NCBI GenBank assembly: GCA_900618425.1
Contig: UZAN01040063.1
Location: forward strand, 17,061 to 81,060
Source of the DNA: Echinostoma caproni
Taxonomy: Eukaryota > Platyhelminthes > Trematoda > Plagiorchiida > Echinostomatidae
Direction: 5' to 3'
DNA: 64,000 nucleotides
The notes beneath the pieces are model-generated. The model was given only the letters and a program-made list of their open reading frames with translations. It was not told the DNA's origin and made no database searches. Shown here piece by piece: positions 1 through 13,398 of this stretch (within the stretch, counting starts at the first letter, position 1; each line of letters begins with the position of its first letter). Position numbers and translations under genes: made by a program.

Positions 1-1899
1 TTTGAGAACTTTTCAAGTATCCGGTGCTATTCAAGAACTGTGAAATAAAAAACGGCATAAAAGCAATTCGCACCTTATTTTAGTGTGTACAAGATGAATA
101 TAGTGATAACTATCATTGACTGAACAACGGTGAGAAATTTAATTTTGCTCTCCCCAATTAACTCATGTTAATAAAAATTGTTCGTTTATGAATGTAGTTA
201 TAGTTGACTAATTTTAAGTGTTATGTTGAATCTTTTAGAATAAGCATAAATAATAAGCTTCAGTGATCAAAATCAACAAAATAGTGGCCAATTATTCATT
301 TTTTTGTTCTCATAAACACAATACCTAAAATGACATGTTTGCTCAATTTTTGGTTACCTCGCTAAAGCTTTTTGATGTGAAATTAGATTTTATAAATTGG
401 GTAGTATTCACGTATTGTACGTTGCTTTCCAGTTTTCTGTTTCATACCACACTGGAAAAATGATGGCCTGTTATTCAAACTCGATTCCTTTGTCCATTCC
501 GAAGTTTTCACTTTGTTGTCTGATTTAAGTAGGTTCGCACAGCTTTCTTAACTACTCACATTTTAAGATGATTGAGTTTATCAATCATCGCTAATTGCGC
601 CTGTTGCATTACACTCTTCCAGTATTTCAAGTTTTTTTTATCCAACACAGTTCTACGGTTTGTCCCTTCGTGGCTCTAAATATCACCCAAATTATGGTTC
701 GCAGCAAACGAGGTCAATAGAAAACAACCCTTATTTTCAATATTCATCAAAATCAAAGTCATGGTTTTCAATCACTCATGAAAACATAATATCCCAGTTT
801 CATGAAAATATCTACCATCATTTCCGCTTCAGAGAATCGTACGTGCCGTTTTCCACAAATCATCGTCAAACTATGGGTGATCGTACAAAATTCCTCAGCA
901 TCCGATAACATTCAAATTTGTCACTTGTTTGTCATTATTGAATCCAAAATCGACATTAGTCTTCACATAGTCATTTGAATCTGGTTTCTAATCTTGAGCA
1001 AACTAATCGCAAGCAGCGTGAACGGGATATCAACATTTTGCACACCAACAAACCATGGATATCCTCGCAGTTGCCTCAAGAGGGTGGATTGCAACACCGT
1101 GTAGCGGTTGTCTAGAAGAAAGGAAAATCACTGGGCACGAGTGCCCGTTCTTCATAATTAGTTATCTCTTAACGGTGATGTGAGTGGTATCCGATCAAAG
1201 TCACGGAAAAGAGGCAAACGAATGGAATGGTAATAATTTTTAATCTTAGAAAGATAGATAAGCTGCTATCTGATATCCTGTTAAACGTGGTTAACTTTGC
1301 AGTTGAGGAGTGCGAATTTTATTCATTTTAGACTGTCCTTCGTCCTCCCCCCTCTTAATGTGCATTTCAATTCAGACTATCTCACGTCGATCTGATTATA
1401 TCAAATTATCGTCCTTTTCGTGAGGACCACGTGCAGAATGTGGTTAGTGTGAATGAAATATCAGTGACTTCATACACTGTTTCTGCCCTGAGGGTTCACT
1501 GCCAAAGACCTTTGCACCAGACAAAAATGCGAGTCGAATTGTGTACAGGACATGCCGCCATGACCGAAAAAACTATTTTTCCTTCAGACAAATATGGTAA
1601 ATATAGATCACTTTGAAATGTTTCTAGGCCACTCTGACTTTAAGCACTGATGGCTAACATTGGAACTATTCATTTATTTGATTGTATATTTTCTTCCCGT
1701 TAGACACAATATTCCTCTTTCTCACTGTCACCAAAATAAAACGGACCATCCGTCCCGTTAGTGTGCATCGGGCCTCATTCCCTTTGTCTATCAATCGCAC
1801 AATGATGTGAACTGTAGCAGACGCACGCTTGCTCTCTAGAGCACAATGGACTTGTCAAGTGTGGTTTTCACGTTTGATTGACCATTTTGCTCACCTCAG
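1..1899. other. No recognisable gene
   Basis: AT-rich sequence with only short open frames (longest about 80 codons) lacking convincing splice sites or family motifs. No repeats were recognised. It is probably intron or intergenic DNA. Confidence 0.6.
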
Positions 1900-1945
1900 T
1901 TTCGTGTCCATTGTCGCTGGTCTGTCAAACACACAAGAAGACCAG
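1900..1945 (+). CDS. Candidate 46-nt internal exon, unknown protein
   Basis: A pyrimidine-rich acceptor ending in CTCAG stands directly before 1900, and a good donor (CAG followed by GTATGG) follows 1945. Entered with one base left over from a preceding codon, the stretch reads FVSIVAGLSNTQEDQ without a stop and ends on a codon boundary. No neighbouring exon in phase was identified, and short GT-AG windows of this quality arise by chance. Function unknown. Confidence 0.2.
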
Positions 1946-4371
1946 GTATGGTCTAATTCATTCATCTGTCCAAAACCTCACATGTGATTTTGTTGTCTCT
2001 TCAATGCTCAAATGATACGGGACTGCTCGTATTCTCGTACCTCCCGGAGGGGGTCCTCAAAACTTTCTGTTCTAGAAAGGTCTCGGACCTTTAGGATTAT
2101 TCTGCTGTGAAATTTTGCCTATATAGGTTAATTGCAATTGTAAAATTCCTTAAGAATTCAGCTTTAGTGTACTTAGAGAATGAAGCCAGACAACAATTTT
2201 GTGCTGACTGTGTGGACTAACGGCGTCTATGATGGGTGTTTCCAAATCATTGATGTCTACCTTTGGAATGGGTGAAGTTTTTCAGCAGCCGCACACACAT
2301 GAATCTGTGAACAGATTTATTTGGCGCTACCCGATAGAGCAGTTTCAATGTCGCTTAGTACAGCCCACCGAGATGAGTAGTCTTGAAATTAAATTGAGAA
2401 AGAGGTTATGGTAATTCATCATAGGTGGGAGACATTTTTCACATAAAGCAACTGACACCTATGTGTCTCATCGATAATCAAGCTTAGGTTTCATCCTCCA
2501 CCTCACTCAATGTTTTGAAATGTATCTTTTGTGAGGAGGAAGAGATGCAACCCCAGATGGTCCAATGAAATTATACATTGTTTGTCTCTGTGAATCAAGT
2601 TTGTAATGTTTGTACGGAAATCCCATTCTGTTGTCCGTCTAACTATTTTCCCAAATGAGTGATACAGAATGCAGACGAGAAGGCAGAATACCTTTCCTTT
2701 TTTCCTTCGAATCATTAAGCTGGACACTAGAGCGCTGGATATTGCTAAAATTCTATTCGCGTTTCGATCCTTCGGACCCATTCAGACTCATGTTTTCCAG
2801 TCTACTTTGAATGAAGTTTGTAATGACTCCATATTAAATTATTCAGCGAGTTTCGAAGCTTTACAAAAGACTTGAAATCTAGGCATCATATAGCTTAATA
2901 ACCAGTACATTTTCATTAGTCGGAATGTGTTGCAGTGTAAATCGGAATTTAGTATTGATTTACGGACAATGGAATAATTGTAAGTAGCTATAGTCGTCGA
3001 TCATTGGATAATTTTAGAGGCTCATAATCGTTTAGAAATGAGTAAAGGGAATCAAAACCCAGGACAGTGCCACGTGAATTGACTGGTCTGTACAGAATAG
3101 GATGATTAATTAATGCACTCACAGTCTCATGCTACAATGTACAGCCTTCCCCCCCTCAAAGATCATACATTGCAGAGAACAAACAACAGTGTTGTGTTTT
3201 AAAAGGTAGTCCAGCCAATATCTGTTTACTTTAAGCCACCTAGCCTGTTTTGTGGCGTAGAACAAACAAGAAATAGTGAATGGGTCGATGCGCATAAAAT
3301 TGATTCAACTCTGATGGATACACGACGGTGTTGGTCTGTTTGCTCGATCATAATCATGGAGCATATTCTCGGTTGGTGGTTCGGACATCGCCGAAAGGGA
3401 GTGGGTGTGGGTGCGTATATGAGTGACTGGGTATCCATGGACGGACACGACTTTCACTTGCTTCTCGACCAGAGGTGAGGAAGAGAGCAGGCGGTGTTCG
3501 ACGGGTCGGTCCGGCAGCCGGCAATCCACACTGTTCATTATTACAACCACTGAGTGCTACTGCTACTATTACCAATATTGCAGAGTCAGGGAAATGAAAA
3601 CCTGGCAGTCAGTCCCCTAGAGATTTCGTCCCGTGAAAAACATCACCAAACTGGTGTAATTAGTGGTTCACGCGGTCTTTTTCACCCGTATGCCTTCGGA
3701 TGTTTATTTTTCCTGGATCAGCTTCGTATGGTCATGTACGCCTGTGAGTGAGGTTATGCGTGTGTGCGTGTACGTTCGCACTCGTGTTTACGTGCATCTC
3801 TTCGGACTGGTTTGTGCGTGCATTTAGACGAACAGCAACACGCGGAAAGAGGTTACGCATTGCTCCCAAGTCTCTGGAGAGTTGGCTTCGACCAAATTAC
3901 AGGCGTTAAAACAAACGTCGACTGATTGGATGGCGAGCATGCTTTCGTAGTCTGTTGTATTCCGTCTCTGTCAGTTTTCTTCTCCGTTCATTGTTCGGAT
4001 CCTACTGTCGTGTTTGCATAGCTAATCGGTTTTGTAAAATGACATTAAATTAATGGTTTTCTCATCGTCGGTTTGTGAATTGAATGAGAACTAATCCCTA
4101 CTAATGAGGAGCGTTAGGAAAAACTGTTCACTGACCTTGTTCATCTGCTCCACTGTATTTAATAACCGATTTGTGCAATGTCTGATTGCTCTAGACCTAG
4201 GGTACTAAATCAAGGGTTGAGAACGAACCATGTTTGATTAATTATAAACTTTGGTAGAGTGACTTGAAAACCATGCACGAATAAGTATTATTGTCTATCC
4301 CCAGATTTCATCAGAAGAAACTGCATACACTAGTTGTGCTCGTTTTCGGCTGTGAAGTTTGTTTCTGATTC
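1946..4371. other. No recognisable gene; GC-richer patch near 3350-3560
   Basis: Mostly AT-rich sequence. At about 3350-3560 base composition rises and overlapping open frames of 65-81 codons occur on both strands, typical of a GC-rich patch rather than of a gene. A possible 22-nt exon (3722-3743) has a strong pyrimidine tract and a GTGAGT donor but nothing to join to. Confidence 0.5.
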
Positions 4372-5262
4372 CTACTTTGATTCATCCTCAAAAATAATCT
4401 GTCTCAGGAAATCATACCGAGACGAAAATTTACCTCCATACGTCCATAAGATTCCGTCCCCTTTTTTACTGATTATTCTACCCGAATTATGGCCCCGTTG
4501 AAGTGTATCGAACGAAATGTAATCTTCTGGTTTCATATTTTCCAAAGTTTGATTACCATTGAAAACAGGACTAAAATTTATTTTCACTGGAATTGTGTCA
4601 AATTTGTATCTGTATCACCTCTGTTCCACAAGATGTAGACAACACCCGAGCAACCAAATTATTCTGTTTCGGCAGTACTTCAGTGAACTTGCAGTTTTGA
4701 TCATCTAATTGCAGATGCAAAAAGTTTCCTCACTGGAACGAATGTCGTATTTTACAAACACGAATTTGTTCACCAAAGCCATACTTTTTGCATCATAAGC
4801 GTACCCTTCGGAGTTCTCAAACTGTACAAGTACAACGTCGGTATCAAAACAAAATTTCATTTTCCCCTTGTTACCAGTTTGACAGGTCATAGAACTTCTC
4901 CTTCAATTTCACAGTTCTTCGCACAAACTCATCTTTTGGTCGGTAGACGATGGAAGTAAGCAAATTTGTGTAGATCCCATTCATGGAGTTTTCTCTCCAC
5001 TGAAGTATAACATGCGGTCAAAATAAAAAAATAACCATATCCTACGCATCGCATTTTGTTTGCTCTTAACACATCATACTAAAATGATGAATAGAATGCA
5101 ACATTTCTCTATAAAGGAAATCTTTAAATTATGTGGGCCGTAGTCGGGAATTCTCCATGAGCTATCGGATAATTTGCAATGCTCTCCGCGGTGTCGTGGA
5201 GTATCCTTTGCAATTCCCGCATCAAATATGAACGTATACGCATAAATTTGATACGGTTTCAC
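4372..5262 (-). CDS. Putative multi-exon gene or decayed copy, very short introns, unknown protein
   Basis: Read on the minus strand, four coding-like blocks follow one another in changing frames. The first (5262 down to about 5140) includes DAGIAKDTPRHRGEH. A second starts at 4999 after a good acceptor (TACTTCAG) and includes NGIYTNLLTSIVYRPKDEF. A third (about 4868-4734) includes FENSEGYAYDAKSMALVNKF. It can be joined to a fourth (from 4704; DQNCKFTEVLPKQNNLVARV) by a 29-nt GTGAGG...TTAG intron that restores frame. The last block (about 4586-4372) ends in a stop and includes SKKGDGILWTYGGKFSSR. The joins between blocks 2 and 3 and between 4 and 5 need weaker donors or frameshifts. Introns near 30 nt are known in trematodes. 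No family was recognised; a pseudogene is equally possible. Confidence 0.35.
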
Positions 5263-8200
5263 GTAGTAAACTTTAAGCTATTTAATGTCCAAAAAAGAAA
5301 CAATACCACATCGAGTATACGATGCCGTTACATGTTCAGTGAACAGTCACATCGAAGCCAACACAAACAAATTCCGTCTTTCTACCAAGCTGGTTTTCAA
5401 GAGATTATTCAACTCCGTTTCAACAGTTTGCCGATGGAGTGCGATATTCCGCTATTTGTTGTACAGACTAGACCTCATGTTATCTAAAAGGCAAACTACA
5501 AACAATTGAGAAACGTCGTCACCATAGTGATTATTGGGTGATTGACAGGCTTAATTTTCTTCCAAAGTTTATTGAAACATGGTCTGATTATAAACAAATA
5601 ATTCGTAGATTGTCTGTGTCTAGAATTAAAATACGACTACAGGACAGCAACATTGACTGAAGAAGTTCTTCAGAATAAATTTGTAAGAGGCAATGTAGTA
5701 CCACGTAAAAGATTGCTAAATGAATGATACTGTTGATTTAGACAAAAATATGAACTATTGTCTCAGTGTGGTTCAATATTTTTTTTGAGAATACAATCAA
5801 AAAAGAGTTGTTGCAGGTTTAAAGTATTATATGAACATTTTACGGTTTGAAATGACAAAGCGCACCCAAAGAAGATGGGCTTTCACACTAGACCAAGGAC
5901 ATTTCGAGCATGAAACAATGTCCGATAGAGTAACTAACGACGTAGAAAATCGGATCGTGTGGCCTTTGTGAATCCTAAAAGGAATCTCGCGTATAACTAT
6001 CAGTTCACCCGATCCTTCATGTGGTTTTTTGAAACCGGGCAAAGTTTAGAATCACATTTTGTGCGAAATAACTAACAACCACGAGTTACATTAAGTATAA
6101 GACTGTGAATTTTTGGCAAGATAAAAGATTTGTTAAACTTAATAAATAATGAGGTGCACATGTAGTCGAGTGTTTTCCTAATGCCCCCACCTTTTGGCAA
6201 ATCAAACCGAGGCGAAGAATTCAACTGTAAATAATTATCTCTCAAGGTAAGACCAACCTAAGGAGTTGTTATTATTTTTTTTGAGTTCTTAACTATTGGC
6301 CTATCCTTTACAGAGAAATGCAGAAAGGACGCCATTTATTAAGTGTTCAGCCAATCAGTCTATTCCAAGTATGTGTAATATAGATTAGAGTAATCGGTCA
6401 CTCAGTTGCCGATATTGTCTGCTTATTTGCTTATCCGTTTGTCGTAGTCTTTATGTAGGTTTTATTTCAATCCACAATCCAGACGGAGTAGCTTATTCGT
6501 ACAATAGCGCACCTATATCCACCTTGTCACACCCTCTTACTCGTTTTTCTCAATTTTTGTTCAGTTTAACATTTGGCCGGAACTCAGCAGGGTTTACCTT
6601 TTTCGACAGATTTCTACGTAGTGTTGTTATTGAGACTGATAGATTGTCGATCACTCAAACAATCCCTACCTGTCCTCATCCTCCTTCCTCATCGTTGTTG
6701 ATATATTAATCAGCATCGCTGTGTACTTCACCAGCGAAGTACATACGTCATCTGCTCTGAAGCCAAAACGTTGATCGTTTTGTGGAGCTCAACTTCGGAG
6801 AGCGCGCGCGAGAGAGCGAGTAATGAAAGCCACAAGATCAAAAGTTAGACAAAACAGGAGATACAAATAGGTGTTCAACGAAATTACTCAAAATCGTTTA
6901 TGTTGTTTTCAAACGGATAGAAACAAACAAACTATACATTTAGGTAGATGACTTGTCAGTAGTTTACGATGGGTACCCTCCGGACTGCTCATGAATAATT
7001 AAAAAAGGTGTGAAGCCTTATGTGTCCTCACCACCAATTTGTAGCGTTCGTACTCAAATGTGCCAGACTTGACCCGTGGAATTACACAAAAGATGGATGA
7101 AGAAAAAGGCAAACCACGTGAACCATTAATACAACGAGATCGGGGTCATAGATTAACGAGTGTCTGTTTACAGGTGTGATTACTTTATGTACCATGGCCA
7201 GAATACCACTCCGACGGTGTGCAGGCAATCTTTTTCTCGCAGGAAAAATTGATAAGATTTGGGTTCAGTAAATTGACGAGCAAAACAAATGAACGAAAAA
7301 ATGCAAGTGAACTGCCAATGGTTGATGTTTCATTTATAGAATAAGAATGATGAGAACAAAATAGAGGCAAATCCATGTTGACTCAGGTTATTGAAATATA
7401 CACGATGAACGACAGATGCTCGTAGAGAAAAACGGGAAGAGGAAAATCATAAATTACCTGTCTCAAACACCTTTCGGAATCCACAACAAACCAACACATC
7501 AGATATCGACGTCTGGGGGAATGCATAAGAAATGAGGACAGAGTATTTGGGCATAATCGGTTGAAGAATGAATGGAGAAAAATGTCACAATGGAAACCAC
7601 ATACGGGTGTTTTGAATAGACAAGTAAAAAAAAATTTCGGAGTTTGTCTCTGCTCAGATTTGTCAATTTCCTGAGAACTTAGTTGGTTTACAAAGGTAAA
7701 CCAAAACGCAGGTAACAAGAAATCAAAGAATAACGTAACCTGATTGAAATGGGTATCCCTGGGACTTGGTGCTCAGTCCCCAAATGAGTCTAGTTGATGA
7801 ATGTTGTGTGACGATATAAATATGGATTTCAGGTAACCAGCATCTAGGGGAAATTAATCTATGAACTTTAAGTAAAAATAAAACACATTTATACCATAGC
7901 CAACAGTTCAACTGGTAAGTATGGTCGCATAAACAGATCAGCAGAACACCACATACACAGTTTGTCAGACATTTACGAGGACAAGAAGTTCAGGCGAATA
8001 AACCATATAATCTTGCTCTCGTTTCCGGAGATGATCAGCCTAATCTGTTCATGCTCGTCGCGTGTTCTTAACCAGTGGCATTTTCTCGCAGACCATCAAT
8101 CAGACCGCGTCCATGCGTGTCGTTTGGTGTAGTAAGACCGAATTTTCCCCGGGTTTGTTTGGCGCGATGTAAGAAAGTAATAGTTGGAGAAAAATTCCAT

Positions 8201-10084
8201 CGTAGCAAATAGAAACGATTGTTTTTTCCTTTGAAACTTTCTAAAATCGTACAAAAGAAGTTTCTGAGAGATAGACAAAAAATTGACGGATTTAGAAGAT
8301 ACGTGAACCAGATGTAACCGTCGTCGATCTGTGGCCTACTTTCCCATCACCCGAAAGAAACAACTACTGAGGATGAGAGAAATTGAAGAGGAACATAAAA
8401 TTGTGGGACCGAATAAAGAAAGTTTAAATATGTAGTGAAGGAGGAAAAGCAAATTTGAAAAGTTTCATGGTGGATTCCAGAAAATGTGACATTTTCGCGG
8501 CGGATCTCGATTCGATCGGCAGTTCTGTGCTCAGATGCAATCCGATAGTTTATCAGTTTACTCAATTATGAATTATTTCCTTTTAGTGACAATATCTGTT
8601 TCATGATTGTCGGTAAAACATTCACATTTTTAACTACTTTTGAATGGTTAGACTAGCAATTACAGTAATTGCCATTAAAATTTAATAGTTCTTATATCAA
8701 AACTACTTACAAAACAAGCGCAAATAGGGATATGATTGTTGTGATTAAAAATACTTGCAATGGGTCTAGCATAATTTTAACCCCAACTAAATGGGTACAC
8801 TTGTTTCTAATATATTTGAGTGTTGAAATGTTTTAGCATTATTTCCAGCTTTGAAACTTAACTTTAAATAGGAACGTGGCTTAGACACAATAACTAAACA
8901 AATCGCGGAATATAAGGTGAAAATGTGATCAGGAATCATTACATTACGACAGTGACATGGATATTTTCAGCACTTTTCCCCCGTTATCAACCACGTGGGG
9001 TATCGGGAATTCTGTTTATAGATTTCCCCGAACATGTTTCTATTATTCTAGTCACATATATTTAAAATAATTGAAAGTATTTTTTAAAATAATTTGGTAC
9101 TTGGATTATAAAAAGAAAGCATTAATAAATTTTCCGCATAGAATATGTATTGTGCAATAGAGTAGACGGTATACGTTATTTTCAACTCAAACCGGATATT
9201 AACAATGCATTGTGAAATTGTGGTAACTCAGTGACTAGAAAAATGAAGATAATATAATCTCTTTTACTAGTTGGCAGTCCCAGCGAACGAAAGTGACTGG
9301 AAATCGATGTCTCACATCCAATGCGTCTGACGGACGTCTATCTCTATGTAATTTTTGTTTGAACTTTTGTGTAATGGCTGGAAGTTCGTATACTTACGGA
9401 CACAAGCAAAACCATACGTGGGACAGCAATCGTCTCTAAATTTCTCGCGACTTTATGGCACGTTATTCCAAACTGTCAAATCAATTAGGGTTTTATTTCC
9501 ATTTTTAGAAAGGGTAAACATTGGTGTTTTTTAGATTCGGTACAAATCAGCCTGCTGTTAGAGATAAGTGAAATTCAAAGGCTTACTGCATACAAAAGTG
9601 TACCATTTTAAAGCTATCTGGCACGCTATCATTCAAACCCTGGAAATAAGGCGTCAAAATCCTAGAAACGATTATGTAAAAAATCTCAACGATATTCCGA
9701 GAACATTGGCAAACACTGCACTATGTACAGATAAAAACTAAATCGGTTGCTTCTTTTTTAAATTGATCGTATTATCTTGAGAACCTTGCAGAAGTATCAG
9801 TACAAACTAAGACGTTCTCACGATTTGATCCGAAAAAAGTTGAACTCATTGTTTGATTCCACTCTAGTCTAACACCATGACTTTAATCATCCACATAGTT
9901 GCTTTCGAACATCTCGCTTTTGTTCTTTGATTTCAAACTGCACTGTATATCATTCACCTGTTCCTTTGTCAACCATGTCACACTTCGTACATTTTCCTTT
10001 TTTGACCTTTTGGCGGTATCTTTTTCTCTTATGAACTCAACTCTGGGGCATACAAATACCACACTAACAACTGGACCACAGATT
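5263..10084. other. No recognisable gene; weak coding-like traces at 5180-5770
   Basis: Plus-strand frames at about 5180-5509 and 5540-5662 (for example RLNFLPKFIETWSDYKQ) look mildly protein-like but are broken by stops and frameshifts. They may be an old transposon or pseudogene. A possible 15-nt exon (7900-7914) sits between an AG acceptor and a GTAAGT donor. Otherwise only AT-rich sequence with chance ORFs was seen. Confidence 0.45.
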
Positions 10085-10173
10085 TGAGCGCGTTAAAACG
10101 TGTTGGGCGCAGCACAGTGAACAATGTGGAATTGGTGGACCAAGGAAAGCCGTTGCGCTACGGCACTACCAAA
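10085..10173 (+). CDS. Candidate internal exon, unknown protein
   Basis: The frame that ends at a strong donor (AAA followed by GTGAGT at 10174) is open back to about 10003 and reads GRSTVNNVELVDQGKPLRYG near its 3' end, with protein-like composition. The acceptor is less certain; the best choice is the CACAG ending at 10084, with GCGCAG ending at 10115 as an alternative. The exon ends on a codon boundary, so it is phase-compatible with the exon starting at 17482, though 7.3 kb away. No domain was recognised. Confidence 0.35.
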
Positions 10174-13100
10174 GTGAGTTGGGTACAGTTTTGCACCTGT
10201 GTTTTTGTGTGCGTGTCCAGACACTTTTTGTTCTAAAAAGAATGAACAATTTACTAAACGATGAAGCAAGTGTTCATTGTGTAAGATATCCTACGACAAA
10301 TTCCGTTTCACTGCTTATCGAACAGAGACAACCTCCGGAAAGAAAAAAACAATAAGGGTTTCGCCCGTGAACACTTCAAAGCCTCAAATAAGCAGCACGG
10401 TCCGAGTTTGCTCGTAGGTTCTATGGTGGAAAATATTCACTTTTTGTCACCAATATTGCATGATGTCACTAATATTGAAACTATCAGAATCCACCCCTTT
10501 TCAAACTGCTTTTCGGGTGGCATCCTGTGTGCATTTATGGTTTCATAGTATAAATTTTATCAACGAACTTTGGTATTATATCGAGTTTCACGATCTACGC
10601 TGTTCGACTGAAGTTCACTGCTCCGCGAGGTACCATGTTCTACTACCACTAATCAGCTTGGTGCCACCCTGGTTCCTATGGGGCCTCATATGGTTTAGAA
10701 GCTTAAGTTACTGAATTCTTTTAAGATCAATGAGCCTCAGCGAACTTCCGATTTCTCCTACCGTTCACTATTCAATACAGGCTACTTTGCAACCACGAGA
10801 ATTACATTCGTCACAGTTCTAACCAAGTTGCACCGTACACTTCTTTGGGAGTAATCAAATCGATGTACTGAGAAGGAATTAGCTAAGGTTTTCGGCTTTC
10901 TGACAGTTTTGTTGACTGAAGTTTCTTCCTGAAAGCGGTTTTCATCACTGAATATGGCAGGTTTTTTTTCTTAGAGAAACTTTATTCCCACTCTTGTCAC
11001 ATCGCAAACAAATAAAGTAAACGAAGCAAATAAAGACAATCAAATTTGGAGAATACATGCGAGCAGACATATTAAAAAGATAAACAGTCAGTAGGTGTTC
11101 AGGTATTGACCGCAACTATGAGATGACTAAAACTAATCCCGTTCACCAAGATCTAGACAGCCTCATGTAATTCATGTCTAGCGTAATCTGCTTTCAAAAA
11201 CATCAACAGACTTGAGAGATCTATTGAGAATAAAGTGCAGCTGGAATCAACCAGCTTTATCTGAAAAGGGTGCGATTGAACACATTTTATACTATTTGGT
11301 CTTGCTATTGATTTCCCATTCGTGCTGCAACTTACGGTCTATTTGAATAAGTCCGAAACAGTGTTACACGTTTTCCCTAACATCACACTAAACTAAAATC
11401 TTTCTATAAATTTCCCCGCTGTTCACACAATTTTGATCTTGGTCACCTATTATCTCGGAAAATCGCATCAGAATTATTTCGTCAACGTTTCTTCAAGGCA
11501 GTAATCAATCATGTTTTTCTCTCGTTGATCGTTTTAAGTAACCAACAAAGTTTGATAAGTAATGCAGCGATAACAGGGAATAAGTGAAGTTAATGATTGG
11601 CCTATTTCTCCCATGTAGTTGTTCAAACCTGTGGCAAAATAGGTGCAGAATGGGTTTCCATTAACCATAAGTGATAACGGATAAAGCAATTAGATAACAA
11701 TATTGAGTAGGTGATCATGCGTGGAACATATACGGCGTTCGTGAGCAAAATATTGATCACAATTTAAATAAACTGGGTAGTTTCCGCTAAATAAAATAGA
11801 CAGCGATTACTTTGTGCGTGTGATCGGTTTCACCATTTAAATACTGTCCTTTTGTACTTATTTATCATGACAATTTGTTCATGCCAGTTGTTTGATAGTT
11901 TTGGGTGAGGGTATTGGCCTTGATACTGGAGCATTCTCTCAATTGGAAACGTTCGTAGACGTTCTCTCGGCAACCTTCACTGTGCAATTACCGGAAATTT
12001 CCCCTTTCGGGACTTCCACCGGGGAGACTCACTACTCCTTTTCTTATTGTGATAAAACTCGAGATCCGAGTGTTAGATATACTTGTCATATGATGGAAGT
12101 ATGTTATTTTTCGACGTGGGATACTTCAAGTAAATTATTACAATTATTTACTTATGAACCTTCACGTCAGGGAATAAATTCTCGTTTAAATTTCTACTCA
12201 ACACGATACCTTGGACGTTTTCGAAAACTCATTTTCAAGTAATATGCATGATTTGCACATCGATGTGTACCGACTTTTTCTAGCCATTTGATGGTCCAAA
12301 GGCGTTTACACAGGTGGAAAGGTGAAGAAATTGGAATTGTATTTAGCGGATCTACGGCTGAACGCTGAACGACGCAGACTTCCGATTCGGCTCCGATGGA
12401 TGACTACTGCTGATAATGCGATTGCACTAGGGTGAAACGAAACTAAACTGAAATAGGTTGATAAGCTGGCTTATTAAAGTGAAACGTTGCTATTTATNTA
12501 GTCGTTTTTTGATATGGTCATTTGATTACTCATCGAAAGAACTCAAAACCAGGTTAATCGATACACAGACAGACAGAGAAATGGATACATAAATAAACAA
12601 ATAGATAAATAAATCAATAGAAAGATAAAGTGTGGAGAAACGTTTTAACAATCAGTTGGCATTTGAACACTTTTTCCACTTACTATGTGTGCACCATGTA
12701 TCAATCATTTTAGGGTNACATTCTTGCTGTCTAGTGTTTGTGCATCACTGTGCATAACAACGTCAAACCAAATTGAAAAACATGCGCAATTCTGAACGGC
12801 CTATTTAAGAAATGTTGACCAATGCACCAATATAACCGGAAAGACAGAGCTAAAGTGCAACATTAAGTTGACTGTTTTCACAAGCATATAACTACTTTCG
12901 GGGGCTATAAGTTTATTTGTGCACTGCGATTAGAGATTTTCGCCGGATCTGACCGAGCCCCGAGAGCGTTGAATCTTCATAAGAACTTAAACCAATTCAC
13001 AACAACACAGTCGTCCATGTCGTTTATATACATGTCGTTTTGACAGGCTATACACTAGTAAGTGCGGCTTTTTTATTCCAGTTCATCTGAAAGGAACAGC

Positions 13101-13398
13101 AAACTCGTGGTATGGGTAAATCCTCAACGATCAATTGTCTGGTGTACATTACAGACGGACTGACAGTAAAACTTATTCGATGCGATAAATATAGAGTATT
13201 TATGGATCAACGCAAACAGACATTTTTAGTTCAAAAGAATATTCTGGTTTTCCACGAATGTCTAACAATGGTAGAACATATTGTCATCAGCAAAGTGCAT
13301 TCAAGAAAGCCTATCAGGCACAAACCCTTAGCTATCCTTCGATTTATAGCGAGAGAAAATAGAACATCATGAGTTATGATCTGTGAAAATGAAAATAT
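10174..13398. other. No recognisable gene
   Basis: Open frames of 84-116 codons (10460-10714, 11892-12242, 13112-13372) are within chance expectation and lack family motifs. Around 12560-12625 there is a degenerate run of short GATA and AAAT-like units. Two isolated N lie at 12498 and 12717. Confidence 0.5.

Noticed and set aside
10651..10693. Shared ATCAGCTTGGTG word with 42474
   Set aside because: The similarity covers only about 30 nt with gaps; too short to call a repeat family.
11892..12242. 116-codon plus-strand ORF as a gene
   Set aside because: Length is at chance level for this base composition and no motif or splice support was seen.
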